64,000 nucleotides of DNA from Paraburkholderia haematera (GTDB taxonomy: Bacteria; Pseudomonadota; Gammaproteobacteria; Burkholderiales; Burkholderiaceae): the NCBI RefSeq assembly GCF_905220975.1, contig NZ_CAJNBK010000011.1, forward strand, positions 62,001-126,000, given 5' to 3'. Every line of letters starts with the position of its first letter. The stretch's first letter is position 1. Below the pieces are notes generated by a model that searched no databases, was not told the DNA's origin, and saw nothing but the letters and a program-made list of their open reading frames with translations. The position numbers were made by a program, and so were the translations under genes. Below, piece after piece: positions 8,507 through 15,539 of this stretch.

Positions 8507-10243
8507 ATGAAAGCTTCCCGTTTCTTTATCGGCACGCTGAAAGAAGCGCCCGCCGACGCCGAGATCGTCAGCCACAAGCTCATGGTGCGCGCCGGCATGA
8601 TCCGCCGCGTTGCCGGTGGCATCTATAACTACCTGCCGATCGGCCTGCGTTCGATCCGCAAGGTGGAAGCCATCGTGCGTGAAGAAATGAACCGGGCAGG
8701 CGGGATCGAGCTGCTGATGCCGGCTGTGCAGCCGGCGGAACTTTGGCAGGAGTCGGGCCGTTGGGAAAAGTACGGCCCTGAGCTGCTGCGCTTCAAGGAT
8801 CGCAAACAATCCGATTTCGTGATCGGACCGACTCATGAAGAAGTGGTCACGGATATCGCGCGCGGCCAGATCAAGAGCTACCGCCAGTTGCCGGTGAATT
8901 TCTATCAGATCCAGACGAAGTTCCGCGACGAGATCCGCCCGCGTTTCGGCGTGATGCGTGGCCGCGAGTTCATCATGAAAGACGCGTACTCGTTCGACAA
9001 AGACGCGGAAGGCCTGCGTGAGTCGTATCGCAAGATGTACGACGCGTACGTGCGTATCTTCACGCGCCTTGGTCTGGATTTCCGCGCCGTGGTGGCGGAC
9101 AACGGTTCGATCGGCGGCAGCGGCTCGCATGAATTCCACGTGATCGCCGACACCGGCGAAGACGCGATTGCCTATTGCCCGACCTCGGATTTCGCCGCGA
9201 ACGTTGAAGCGACCGAAGCGCTGCCGCTGTACGCGGAACGTGCCGCGCCGACCGAGGAAATGAAGAAGACCGCAACGCCGGGCAAAGCAAAGTGCGAGGC
9301 CGTGGCCGAGCTGCTGAACATTCCGCTCGAGCGAACCATCAAGTCGATCATCCTCGCCACGGAAAACGAAGGCGCCGAACCGACCATCTGGTTGCTGATG
9401 CTGCGCGGCGATCACGACCTGAACGAGATCAAGGCGAGCAAGCTGCCGGGTCTGGCGGACTTCCGCATGGCGACCGAAGCCGAGATCATCGAGACCTTCG
9501 GCACGCCGCCGGGTTACCTCGGCCCGATCAACACGAAGAAGCCGATCAAGGTCGTCGCGGATCGCACGGTCGCGAACATGAGCGATTTTGTGGTGGGCAC
9601 GAACGAAGTGGATTACCACACCACCGGCGTGAACTGGGGCCGCGATCTGCCGGAGCCGGTCGTTGCCGATATCCGCAATGTGAAGAAGGGCGATCCGTCG
9701 CCGGACGGCAAGGGCGTGATCGACATCTGCCGCGGCATCGAAGTCGGCCACGTGTTCCAGCTCGGCAAGAAGTATTCTGAAGCGATGAACGCGACCTGTC
9801 TCGACGAGACCGGCAAGCCGCAGCCGATGGAAATGGGCTGCTACGGCATTGGCGTCACGCGTATTCTGGGCGCGGCGATCGAACAGAATTTCGACGACAA
9901 GGGCATCATCTGGCCGGAATCGATCGCGCCGTTCGAGGTCGTGCTGTGCCCGATGGGTTACGACCGCAGCGAAGCGGTGCGTGAGCAGGCCGACAAGCTA
10001 TATGCGGAGTTGGTCGAAGCGGGCATCGACGTGATCCTCGACGACCGCGGTGAACGCCCGGGCGTGATGTTCGCCGACTGGGAGCTGATCGGCGTGCCGC
10101 ATCGTCTCGTGATCGGCGATCGTGGTCTCAAGGACGGCAAGCTCGAGTATCAAGGCCGCCGTGAAGCTGAAGCGACACTGCTGCCGGTTGAAGACGCGGC
10201 GCAAACCGTGATCGGCAAAGTTCGCGCCGCGTTGGCGCAATAA
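8507..10243 (+). CDS. proS: Prolyl-tRNA synthetase (bacterial type with editing domain)
   Basis: Charges tRNA-Pro with proline. The 578-residue length matches the bacterial ProS of about 572. Class II motifs are visible: motif 1 around residues 60-80 (GGIELLMPAVQPAELW), motif 2 around FRDEIRPRFGVMRGREF near 145-161, and motif 3 in GCYGIGVTRILGAAIEQ near 444-460. The central insertion (about 225-405) is the YbaK-like editing domain that clears Ala-tRNA-Pro. The C-terminal anticodon-binding domain follows (VVLCPMGYDRSEAVREQ). MarC-type gene 10256 follows after 12 bases. A tRNA-Pro gene lies elsewhere in the window. Confidence 0.97.
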   Translation: MKASRFFIGTLKEAPADAEIVSHKLMVRAGMIRRVAGGIYNYLPIGLRSIRKVEAIVREEMNRAGGIELLMPAVQPAELWQESGRWEKYGPELLRFKDRKQSDFVIGPTHEEVVTDIARGQIKSYRQLPVNFYQIQTKFRDEIRPRFGVMRGREFIMKDAYSFDKDAEGLRESYRKMYDAYVRIFTRLGLDFRAVVADNGSIGGSGSHEFHVIADTGEDAIAYCPTSDFAANVEATEALPLYAERAAPTEEMKKTATPGKAKCEAVAELLNIPLERTIKSIILATENEGAEPTIWLLMLRGDHDLNEIKASKLPGLADFRMATEAEIIETFGTPPGYLGPINTKKPIKVVADRTVANMSDFVVGTNEVDYHTTGVNWGRDLPEPVVADIRNVKKGDPSPDGKGVIDICRGIEVGHVFQLGKKYSEAMNATCLDETGKPQPMEMGCYGIGVTRILGAAIEQNFDDKGIIWPESIAPFEVVLCPMGYDRSEAVREQADKLYAELVEAGIDVILDDRGERPGVMFADWELIGVPHRLVIGDRGLKDGKLEYQGRREAEATLLPVEDAAQTVIGKVRAALAQ

Positions 10244-10255
10244 GCGGAGCGGACG

Positions 10256-10855
10256 GTGGAGTACACCTTCCTGTCCGCGACCGTCCTGCTGATTCTGATC
10301 ACTGACCCGCTCGGCAACATTCCGCTTTTTGTCAGTTGCCTGCGGGCCGTGTCGCCGAAGCGGCGCACGATCGTCATCCTCCGTGAGGTGGCGATCGCCT
10401 TCGCGATCCTGCTGGTGTTCATGGTGGTCGGCGACCGCTTCTTGCGCATGATGAGTCTGACCGACCAGTCGTTGCGCATCGGTGGTGGAATCGTGCTGTT
10501 CCTGATTGCGCTCAGGATGGTGTTTCCGCATCCGGACGGTCCGTTTGGCGGCGACACGCGTGGCGGCGAGCCGCTCATTGTGCCGCTGGCCATTCCGGCA
10601 CTGGCGGGTCCCTCTGCGCTCGCGACGGTGATGCTGCTGACATCGCAGGCGCCAGGCAAGATGTTCGAGTGGATCGGCGCACTGACGGTCACGATGGTCG
10701 TCTGCGCGATCGTGCTGATGATGGCGGAGCGGATTCAGGCGTGGCTAGGCGAGCGCGCGATGATGGCTTTCGAACGGCTGATGGGATTGGTGCTGGTGGC
10801 GATCTCAGTCGAAATGATGCTCGGCGGGATCCGGTCTTTTGTGCATCAACTCTGA
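10256..10855 (+). CDS. MarC/YhgN family integral membrane protein
   Basis: A 199-residue inner-membrane protein with about six hydrophobic segments. The MarC-family signatures are DPLGNIPLFVSCL near 17-29 and a second, repeat-related PLAIPALAGPSALATVMLL near 111-129. It resembles E. coli YhgN. The transport substrate of the family is not established, and the old link to multiple antibiotic resistance is not supported. The GTG start at 10256 has GGAG about 7 bases upstream. It is 12 bases after proS and likely co-transcribed. Confidence 0.88.
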   Translation: MEYTFLSATVLLILITDPLGNIPLFVSCLRAVSPKRRTIVILREVAIAFAILLVFMVVGDRFLRMMSLTDQSLRIGGGIVLFLIALRMVFPHPDGPFGGDTRGGEPLIVPLAIPALAGPSALATVMLLTSQAPGKMFEWIGALTVTMVVCAIVLMMAERIQAWLGERAMMAFERLMGLVLVAISVEMMLGGIRSFVHQL

Positions 10856-10916
10856 GTAAGGTCCGGTGCACGGTTCAACACGCTGGGGCGGTAGTGCTAT
10901 CAACCGCCTGACAAAC

Positions 10917-10946
10917 AAGAAAGCGGCCCGCGGGCCGCTTTCTTTT
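10917..10946. terminator. Bidirectional terminator between the marC-like and hpt-like genes
   Basis: The 30-base sequence is an almost perfect palindrome, AAGAAAGCGGCCCGCGGGCCGCTTTCTTTT in structure: arms AAAGCGGCCC and GGGCCGCTTT, A-rich on one flank and T-rich on the other. It serves the two convergent genes. Confidence 0.85.
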
Positions 10947-10991
10947 CGCCGAAGCGCGCGCCATAAATGGCGCCGTAAAAACAGTCGGGCT

Positions 10992-11543
10992 TTAAGCGCC
11001 TTCCGTCAACGCGCGAATAGTCGGCAGGTTGCGCCAGTAGCCCTTGGCGTCCATCCCGCAGCCGAACACATAACGGTCCGGCACTTCGAAACCACAGTAG
11101 TCCGGGCGCAGCGGCTTCGCTTTCGGGATGATCTTCTCGCACAGCACCGCGCTCATGAAGCGCTTCGCGCCCATGGCGAGAATGCGGTCGCGGATCGCGG
11201 CCATTGTCTCGCCTTCGTCAAGGATGTCGTCGAGCACCAGCACGACGCGATCCTTCACCGACTCGGCCGGCGCCACACGCCACTGCATCTCATTGCCGCC
11301 CTTGGTGGTGTTGCGATAGCGGGTCAGGTGGATGTAGTCGAACTCGAGCGGGAAATCGAGGTGCGGCAGCAGCATGCCGGTGAACACCGCCGCGCCGCCC
11401 ATTACCGACAGCACGAGCGGGAAGTCCTCGCTCATCTCGTTGCGGATGGCGGTAGCCATGCCGCTGATCGACGCGTTGACGTCGTCGGCCGAAACGATTT
11501 CTTCGGAGTGGCTAAAAATGTGGAGAGCTTCTTCGCGGTTCAT
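10992..11543 (-). CDS. Hypoxanthine-guanine phosphoribosyltransferase family protein
   Basis: A purine-salvage type PRTase that would convert a purine base and PRPP to the nucleotide. The 183-residue protein carries the PRPP-binding motif VVLVLDDILDEGET near 100-113. It also has the DYCGFEVPDRYVFGCGMD segment near 146-163, typical of hypoxanthine/guanine enzymes, with the base-contacting aspartate after an aromatic region. Xanthine preference cannot be excluded from sequence alone. It stands as a single leftward gene between ffh and a bidirectional terminator. Confidence 0.9.
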   Translation of the reverse strand: MNREEALHIFSHSEEIVSADDVNASISGMATAIRNEMSEDFPLVLSVMGGAAVFTGMLLPHLDFPLEFDYIHLTRYRNTTKGGNEMQWRVAPAESVKDRVVLVLDDILDEGETMAAIRDRILAMGAKRFMSAVLCEKIIPKAKPLRPDYCGFEVPDRYVFGCGMDAKGYWRNLPTIRALTEGA

Positions 11544-11686
11544 GACGTCTGACGGGCGGTAACTGTATACATAGTGTGGGTGAGAACGGCGGTGTGCGGT
11601 ACAGAATAAACCCGCACAAATCCGGAGTCAGCCGCGCATGCTGTTGTTCATGCACGGAAGCATGCGCGCCGCCGTGTTGCTAAAGC

Positions 11687-13054
11687 TTAGCGCATGCCGG
11701 GCATCATGCCCTTCATGCCGCGCATCATCTTCTGCAGATTGCCGCCCTTCAGTTTCTTCATCATCGTGCGCATCTGGTCGTACTGATTCAGCATGCGGTT
11801 GACTTCCTGCACCTGCACGCCCGCGCCGGCGGCGATGCGGCGTTTGCGGGTGGCCTTGATGAGGTCGGGCTTGGCACGCTCGAGCGGCGTCATCGAATTG
11901 ATGATGCCTTCCATGCGGCGCATCTGCTTTTCGGCCTGGCCCATGTTGGCGCCAGCGGCCGCCTGCTGGAATTGCGCGGGCAGTTTGTCCATCAGCGACG
12001 ACAGGCCGCCCATGCCCTTCATTTGCGTAAGTTGCGCGCGGAAATCGTTGAGGTCGAAGTCGCCGCCTTTCTTGACCTTGTCGGCGAGCTTCTGCGCGGC
12101 TTGTACGTCCACGCCTTTCTGCGCTTCTTCGACGAGTGCGAGAATGTCGCCCATGCCGAGAATCCGGTTCGCCATGCGATCCGGATAGAAGACTTCGAGA
12201 CCGTCGAGCTTTTCGGCGACACCGACGAACTTGATCGGCTTGCCGGTCACGTGGCGTACGGAGAGCGCGGCACCGCCGCGCGAGTCGCCGTCGAGCTTGG
12301 TGAGGACCACGCCGGTGAGCGGCAATGCGTCGCTAAAGGCCTTCGCGGTGTTGACCGCGTCCTGACCGAGCATCGCGTCGACCACGAACAGCGTTTCCGC
12401 CGGCTTCAGCGTGCCGTGCAGCGCGGTGATTTCGGCCATCATCGCTTCGTCGATACCCAGACGGCCGGCCGTGTCGACCAGCAGCACGTCGTGGTAGTGG
12501 CGCTTGGCCCAATCCACCGCGGCGATCGCGATATCGACCGGTTTTTGATCCGGTTCCGACGGGAAGAAGTCTGCGCCGACCTGCTCGGTCACCATCTTCA
12601 ACTGCGCAATTGCAGCCGGGCGGTAAACGTCGCACGAAACGGTCAGGACCTTCTTCTTGTATTTTTCGCGCAGAAGCTTGGCGAGCTTGCCGACCGTGGT
12701 CGTCTTACCTGCGCCTTGCAGACCCGCCATCAGGATGACGGCCGGCGGCGTGACGGCGAGATTGAGCTCGACCGCTTTGCCTTCATAGTCGCCGCCGATG
12801 ATCGCGGTCAGCTCGCGCTGCACCACGCCGACCAGCGCCTGGCCCGGCGACAGGCTGCTGATCACCTCCTCGCCGAGCGCCTTTTCCTTCACCTTGGCGA
12901 TGAATTCGCGCACGACGGGCAGCGCCACGTCCGCCTCGAGAAGCGCGAGGCGCACTTCGCGCAGCATTTCCTGGGTGTTCGCCTCGGTGAGCCGGGCTTC
13001 GCCGCGCAGCGTCTTGACGACGCGCGCCATCCGTTGAGTCAGATTGTCGAGCAT
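11687..13054 (-). CDS. ffh: Signal recognition particle protein Ffh
   Basis: The SRP54 GTPase, which with 4.5S RNA targets nascent inner-membrane proteins to FtsY. The 455-residue protein has an N domain (1-100), the P-loop GLQGAGKTTT at 111-120, DTAGR in the G3 region near 190, TKLDGDSRGGAALS near 250, and a methionine-rich M domain. The M domain ends in MKKLKGGNLQKMMRGMKGM, the tail expected for binding signal peptides and SRP RNA. It is divergent from the ccsA-like gene with an 81-base gap. Confidence 0.97.
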   Translation of the reverse strand: MLDNLTQRMARVVKTLRGEARLTEANTQEMLREVRLALLEADVALPVVREFIAKVKEKALGEEVISSLSPGQALVGVVQRELTAIIGGDYEGKAVELNLAVTPPAVILMAGLQGAGKTTTVGKLAKLLREKYKKKVLTVSCDVYRPAAIAQLKMVTEQVGADFFPSEPDQKPVDIAIAAVDWAKRHYHDVLLVDTAGRLGIDEAMMAEITALHGTLKPAETLFVVDAMLGQDAVNTAKAFSDALPLTGVVLTKLDGDSRGGAALSVRHVTGKPIKFVGVAEKLDGLEVFYPDRMANRILGMGDILALVEEAQKGVDVQAAQKLADKVKKGGDFDLNDFRAQLTQMKGMGGLSSLMDKLPAQFQQAAAGANMGQAEKQMRRMEGIINSMTPLERAKPDLIKATRKRRIAAGAGVQVQEVNRMLNQYDQMRTMMKKLKGGNLQKMMRGMKGMMPGMR

Positions 13055-13135
13055 GGGGAGCGATGAACAGTGCGGCCGGAGCGGGGCGCGATGCGGGAGA
13101 CGTCGCGGAGCAGGGGCCTAGTGTAAACTTCGAAT

Positions 13136-14062
13136 ATGGATATTGTACTGTATGCCCTCACTGCGCTCCTCTACGGCGGTCTTGCTGTGGCCGGCTGGCG
13201 CTCGCACCGGCACGCCGCCGTGCGCCCCATGCTCGAGAGCGTGCCGCCGGTACCCGTTGCCGCGGGCATGGCGGCTTCGTCGGCCGCCTCGGGCATGAGC
13301 GCCTCGGGCCGCGCGCTGCTGTTTGTCGCGCTGCTCGCCCACGGCGTGCTGCTGCATACCACCATCTTTCCCCAGAACGCGATGGTGTTCGGTTTCGCGT
13401 TTGCGCTGTCGGCGATGTTCTGGCTGGGCGCGGGCATTTACTGGATCGAGAGTTTTTTCTTTCCGCTAGACGGCCTGCGCCTCCTGGTGCTGCCGCTCGC
13501 CTTCGTCGCTTCTCTATTGCCGCTGGCGTTCAACGGCGTGCGCGTGCTGCCATATTCGGCCGCGCCGATGTTCAAGCTGCACTTCCTGATCGCCAATATC
13601 GCGTACGGTTTGTTCGCGATCGCGGCGCTGCACGCGATTCTGATGCTGCTGGTCGAGCGTCGTTTGCACGCAATGCGCGGCGGTGTGTCGCAACGGAATG
13701 CGGCCGCGGCGGGCAACGGCTGGTTGTCGAGCTGGCTCGATACCTTGCCGCCGCTGCTGACACTGGAAAAGCTGCTGTTCCGCCTGATCGGCGCCGGCTT
13801 CGTGCTGCTCACGCTGACGTTGCTCTCGGGCATCATGTTCAGCGAGCAACTGGTCGATCGCGCATTGCGGCTCGATCACAAGACCGTCTTCGCGATTCTT
13901 TCCTGGGTGATGTTCGGCGCGCTGCTGACCGCGCGCAAGGTGTCCGGCTGGCGCGGCCGTGCGGCATTGCGCTGGGTGCTGGCGTCGTTCGTCGCGCTGT
14001 TGCTGGCGTACGTCGGCAGCCGTTTCGTATTCGAGGTGCTGTTGCACCGTGCTGTAGTGTGA
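13136..14062 (+). CDS. CcsA/YpjD-type inner-membrane cytochrome c assembly protein
   Basis: A 308-residue membrane protein with about eight hydrophobic helices. It is related to the CcsA/ResC/HemX heme-handling superfamily and most like E. coli YpjD. Conserved features include the histidine in LHFLIANIAYGLFAIAALHA (about 146-165) and LDHKTVFAILSWVMF (about 247-261). YpjD-type members commonly sit beside ffh, as here. A direct role in cytochrome c maturation is known for CcsA but not proven for this branch. It is followed within 10 bases by 14073 and probably shares its transcript with ampD. Confidence 0.85.
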   Translation: MDIVLYALTALLYGGLAVAGWRSHRHAAVRPMLESVPPVPVAAGMAASSAASGMSASGRALLFVALLAHGVLLHTTIFPQNAMVFGFAFALSAMFWLGAGIYWIESFFFPLDGLRLLVLPLAFVASLLPLAFNGVRVLPYSAAPMFKLHFLIANIAYGLFAIAALHAILMLLVERRLHAMRGGVSQRNAAAAGNGWLSSWLDTLPPLLTLEKLLFRLIGAGFVLLTLTLLSGIMFSEQLVDRALRLDHKTVFAILSWVMFGALLTARKVSGWRGRAALRWVLASFVALLLAYVGSRFVFEVLLHRAVV

Positions 14063-14072
14063 GTGTTCTGCC

Positions 14073-14405
14073 ATGCGACAAATTTTTCTGCTGATCCTGT
14101 TGTTCATCGTCGGCCAATGGCTGGTCAAGGCGCTGCGTCGTCATGACGCGCAAGCGTCGCAGCGCACGGGCGCTGGCGCGAATGGCGCCGGTGGTGCCAG
14201 TGGTGCAAAAGGCCCGAACGGCGCCGCGCGTGGGCCGAATGCGCCGCAAGCGCAGCCGCAGCTCGCCGAACCGATGATCCGCTGTGCCGAGTGCGGCGTG
14301 CACGCGCCGAAGAGCGACTCCGTGGTGGTGGCGGGGCAGCCGTTCTGCAGCGCCGCGCATGCGCAGCGTCATGGCGCGCGTCCCTCAGGCCGCGACGCTC
14401 GATGA
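14073..14405 (+). CDS. PP0621-type small membrane-anchored zinc-ribbon-like protein
   Basis: A 110-residue protein with one N-terminal hydrophobic helix (residues 3-20, IFLLILLFIVGQWLVKAL). A Gly/Ala/Pro-rich linker of about 45 residues follows. The C-terminal module has MIRCAECGVHAPKSDS and a later FCSAAHAQRH, giving three cysteines plus histidines in a metal-binding pattern. The function is unknown. It sits between the YpjD-type gene and ampD, overlapping the latter by four bases (ATGA), so translation of the two is coupled. Confidence 0.8.
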   Translation: MRQIFLLILLFIVGQWLVKALRRHDAQASQRTGAGANGAGGASGAKGPNGAARGPNAPQAQPQLAEPMIRCAECGVHAPKSDSVVVAGQPFCSAAHAQRHGARPSGRDAR

Positions 14406-14998
14406 GCGTCGCGTTTACCGCCGACGCAGACGGTTGGGTCGCCGCCGCACGCAAATCGCCATCGCCGAATTTCGAAGCGCGGCCCGATGGGGCTGTGCCG
14501 ACGCTGATCGTCGTCCATAACATCAGCTTGCCGCCGAACGAGTTTGGCGGCACGGCGATCGCCGAACTTTTCCTGAACACGCTCGACTGCGACGCCCACC
14601 CGTACTACGACACGCATCTGCGCGGCGTGCGGGTGTCGGCGCACTTCGTGATCCATCGCGATGGCGCGCTCGAGCAATTCGTGTCCTGCAACGAGCGCGC
14701 ATGGCACGCCGGCCCGTCGAACTTTTTCGGCCGCGAGCGTTGCAACGATTTTTCGATTGGCATCGAGCTGGAGGGCAGTGACACGACTGCTTTCGAAGCG
14801 GCGCAATACCGCACGCTCGGCGCACTTGTGACGGCGCTCAAGGCTCGCTATCCGGTCGAAGGGCTTGCCGGTCACTCGGACATCGCACCCGGCCGCAAGA
14901 CCGATCCAGGGCCCCATTTCGAGTGGCAGCGTCTGCAGCGCGACACCGCGTTGGCGGATCAGTACTTCCCCTATCTCAAGTTTTTCAGAACGCCGTAA
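14402..14998 (+). CDS. ampD: 1,6-anhydro-N-acetylmuramyl-L-alanine amidase AmpD
   Basis: A cytoplasmic zinc amidase that cleaves recycled anhydro-muropeptides. In many proteobacteria its loss raises AmpC beta-lactamase expression. The 198-residue protein has zinc ligands in LIVVHNISLPP (near 36-46), SAHFVIHRDG and AGHSDIAPGRKTDPG (near 158-172). The lysine and aspartate of the last motif are catalytically important in the family. The length matches E. coli AmpD (183) plus a short N-terminal extension. The start at 14402 is set by the ATGA overlap with the preceding gene. Confidence 0.96.
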   Translation: MSVAFTADADGWVAAARKSPSPNFEARPDGAVPTLIVVHNISLPPNEFGGTAIAELFLNTLDCDAHPYYDTHLRGVRVSAHFVIHRDGALEQFVSCNERAWHAGPSNFFGRERCNDFSIGIELEGSDTTAFEAAQYRTLGALVTALKARYPVEGLAGHSDIAPGRKTDPGPHFEWQRLQRDTALADQYFPYLKFFRTP

Positions 14999-15116
14999 CG
15001 ACCCTTCGCGCGACTTGGCGTGATGCGAGGAGAACCAGGCGCTGCCTTGTTCTCCGGGGAGGCGGCTTTGCGTCGCGCGATGCGAATGTCAAGCCTTCGA
15101 AAGCAAATAAATCGAT

Positions 15117-15144
15117 TTGACCTGTCTTGAAACTCCACTATACT
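15117..15144 (+). promoter_or_regulatory. Predicted nrdA promoter
   Basis: TTGACC (15117-15122) and TATACT (15139-15144) are 16 bases apart, a good sigma-70-type match. Transcription would begin near 15151, leaving a leader of about 390 nt before nrdA. The -10 lies inside the first NrdR box, as expected for NrdR repression. Confidence 0.7.
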
Positions 15145-15181
15145 TGGTGCCAGAAATTCAGTTTTGCACTAGATCTTGTGT
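15135..15181 (+). promoter_or_regulatory. Pair of NrdR boxes
   Basis: Two 16-bp imperfect palindromes resemble the NrdR consensus acaCwAtATaTwGtgt. Box 1, CCACTATACTTGGTGC at 15135-15150, matches 11 of 16 positions. Box 2, GCACTAGATCTTGTGT at 15166-15181, matches 13 of 16. Their start-to-start distance is 31 bp, about three helical turns, which is the spacing typical for NrdR operator pairs. Box 1 overlaps the predicted -10. Confidence 0.75.
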
Positions 15182-15186
15182 TGTGC

Positions 15187-15231
15187 TGTGCATAACCATG
15201 TGAATAACCGAGTGCACAACTGGGTGCATAA
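15187..15231 (-). promoter_or_regulatory. Tandem array of four DnaA-box-like 9-mers, 12-bp period
   Basis: Four 9-mers start at 15187, 15199, 15211 and 15223: TGTGCATAA, TGTGAATAA, AGTGCACAA and GGTGCATAA. On the minus strand they read TTATGCACA, TTATTCACA, TTGTGCACT and TTATGCACC. The first two fit the DnaA-box consensus TTATNCACA exactly. The fourth has one mismatch and the third two. All face the same way at exactly 12-bp intervals, just after the NrdR boxes. DnaA control of nrdAB is established in E. coli; its operation here is inference. Confidence 0.6.
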
Positions 15232-15370
15232 GTCAGCGGCGCCCCACTCTCCGAGCATGGCGCCGCAAGCATTCCGGGCAGCGAAAAAATTCCTGCGGCG
15301 GCGCCGGTAGCGAGAACCGGCAACGTCCAGAAGCATTCAGGAAAAGGGCCAGCAAGTGATCGCGACACAC

Positions 15371-15493
15371 ATGATGAAGACCGTTATCAATTCGAACCAG
15401 GCTTCATCGCTGTCGCATCCCGCCACCTTGGCGAGCCAGCCTTTTTCCTGCACCTCATCGCTTGCGCACGCGGCGGCGCAGCGTTCGTTTTAA
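15371..15493 (+). CDS. Possible small leader ORF in the nrdA 5' region
   Basis: A 40-codon frame beginning MMKTVINSNQASSLSHPAT and ending at TAA 15491-15493, 46 bases before the nrdA ATG. It lies inside the predicted nrdA leader transcript. Its ribosome-binding signal is weak (GGAAAAGGG is too far upstream), the composition is Ser/Ala-rich and no family is recognised. It could be a leader peptide or chance. Confidence 0.2.
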   Translation: MMKTVINSNQASSLSHPATLASQPFSCTSSLAHAAAQRSF

Positions 15494-15539
15494 TCCGCGG
15501 CTTTCTCCCGCAACATTTCCAAGACCAGGAGCTTTGCAC

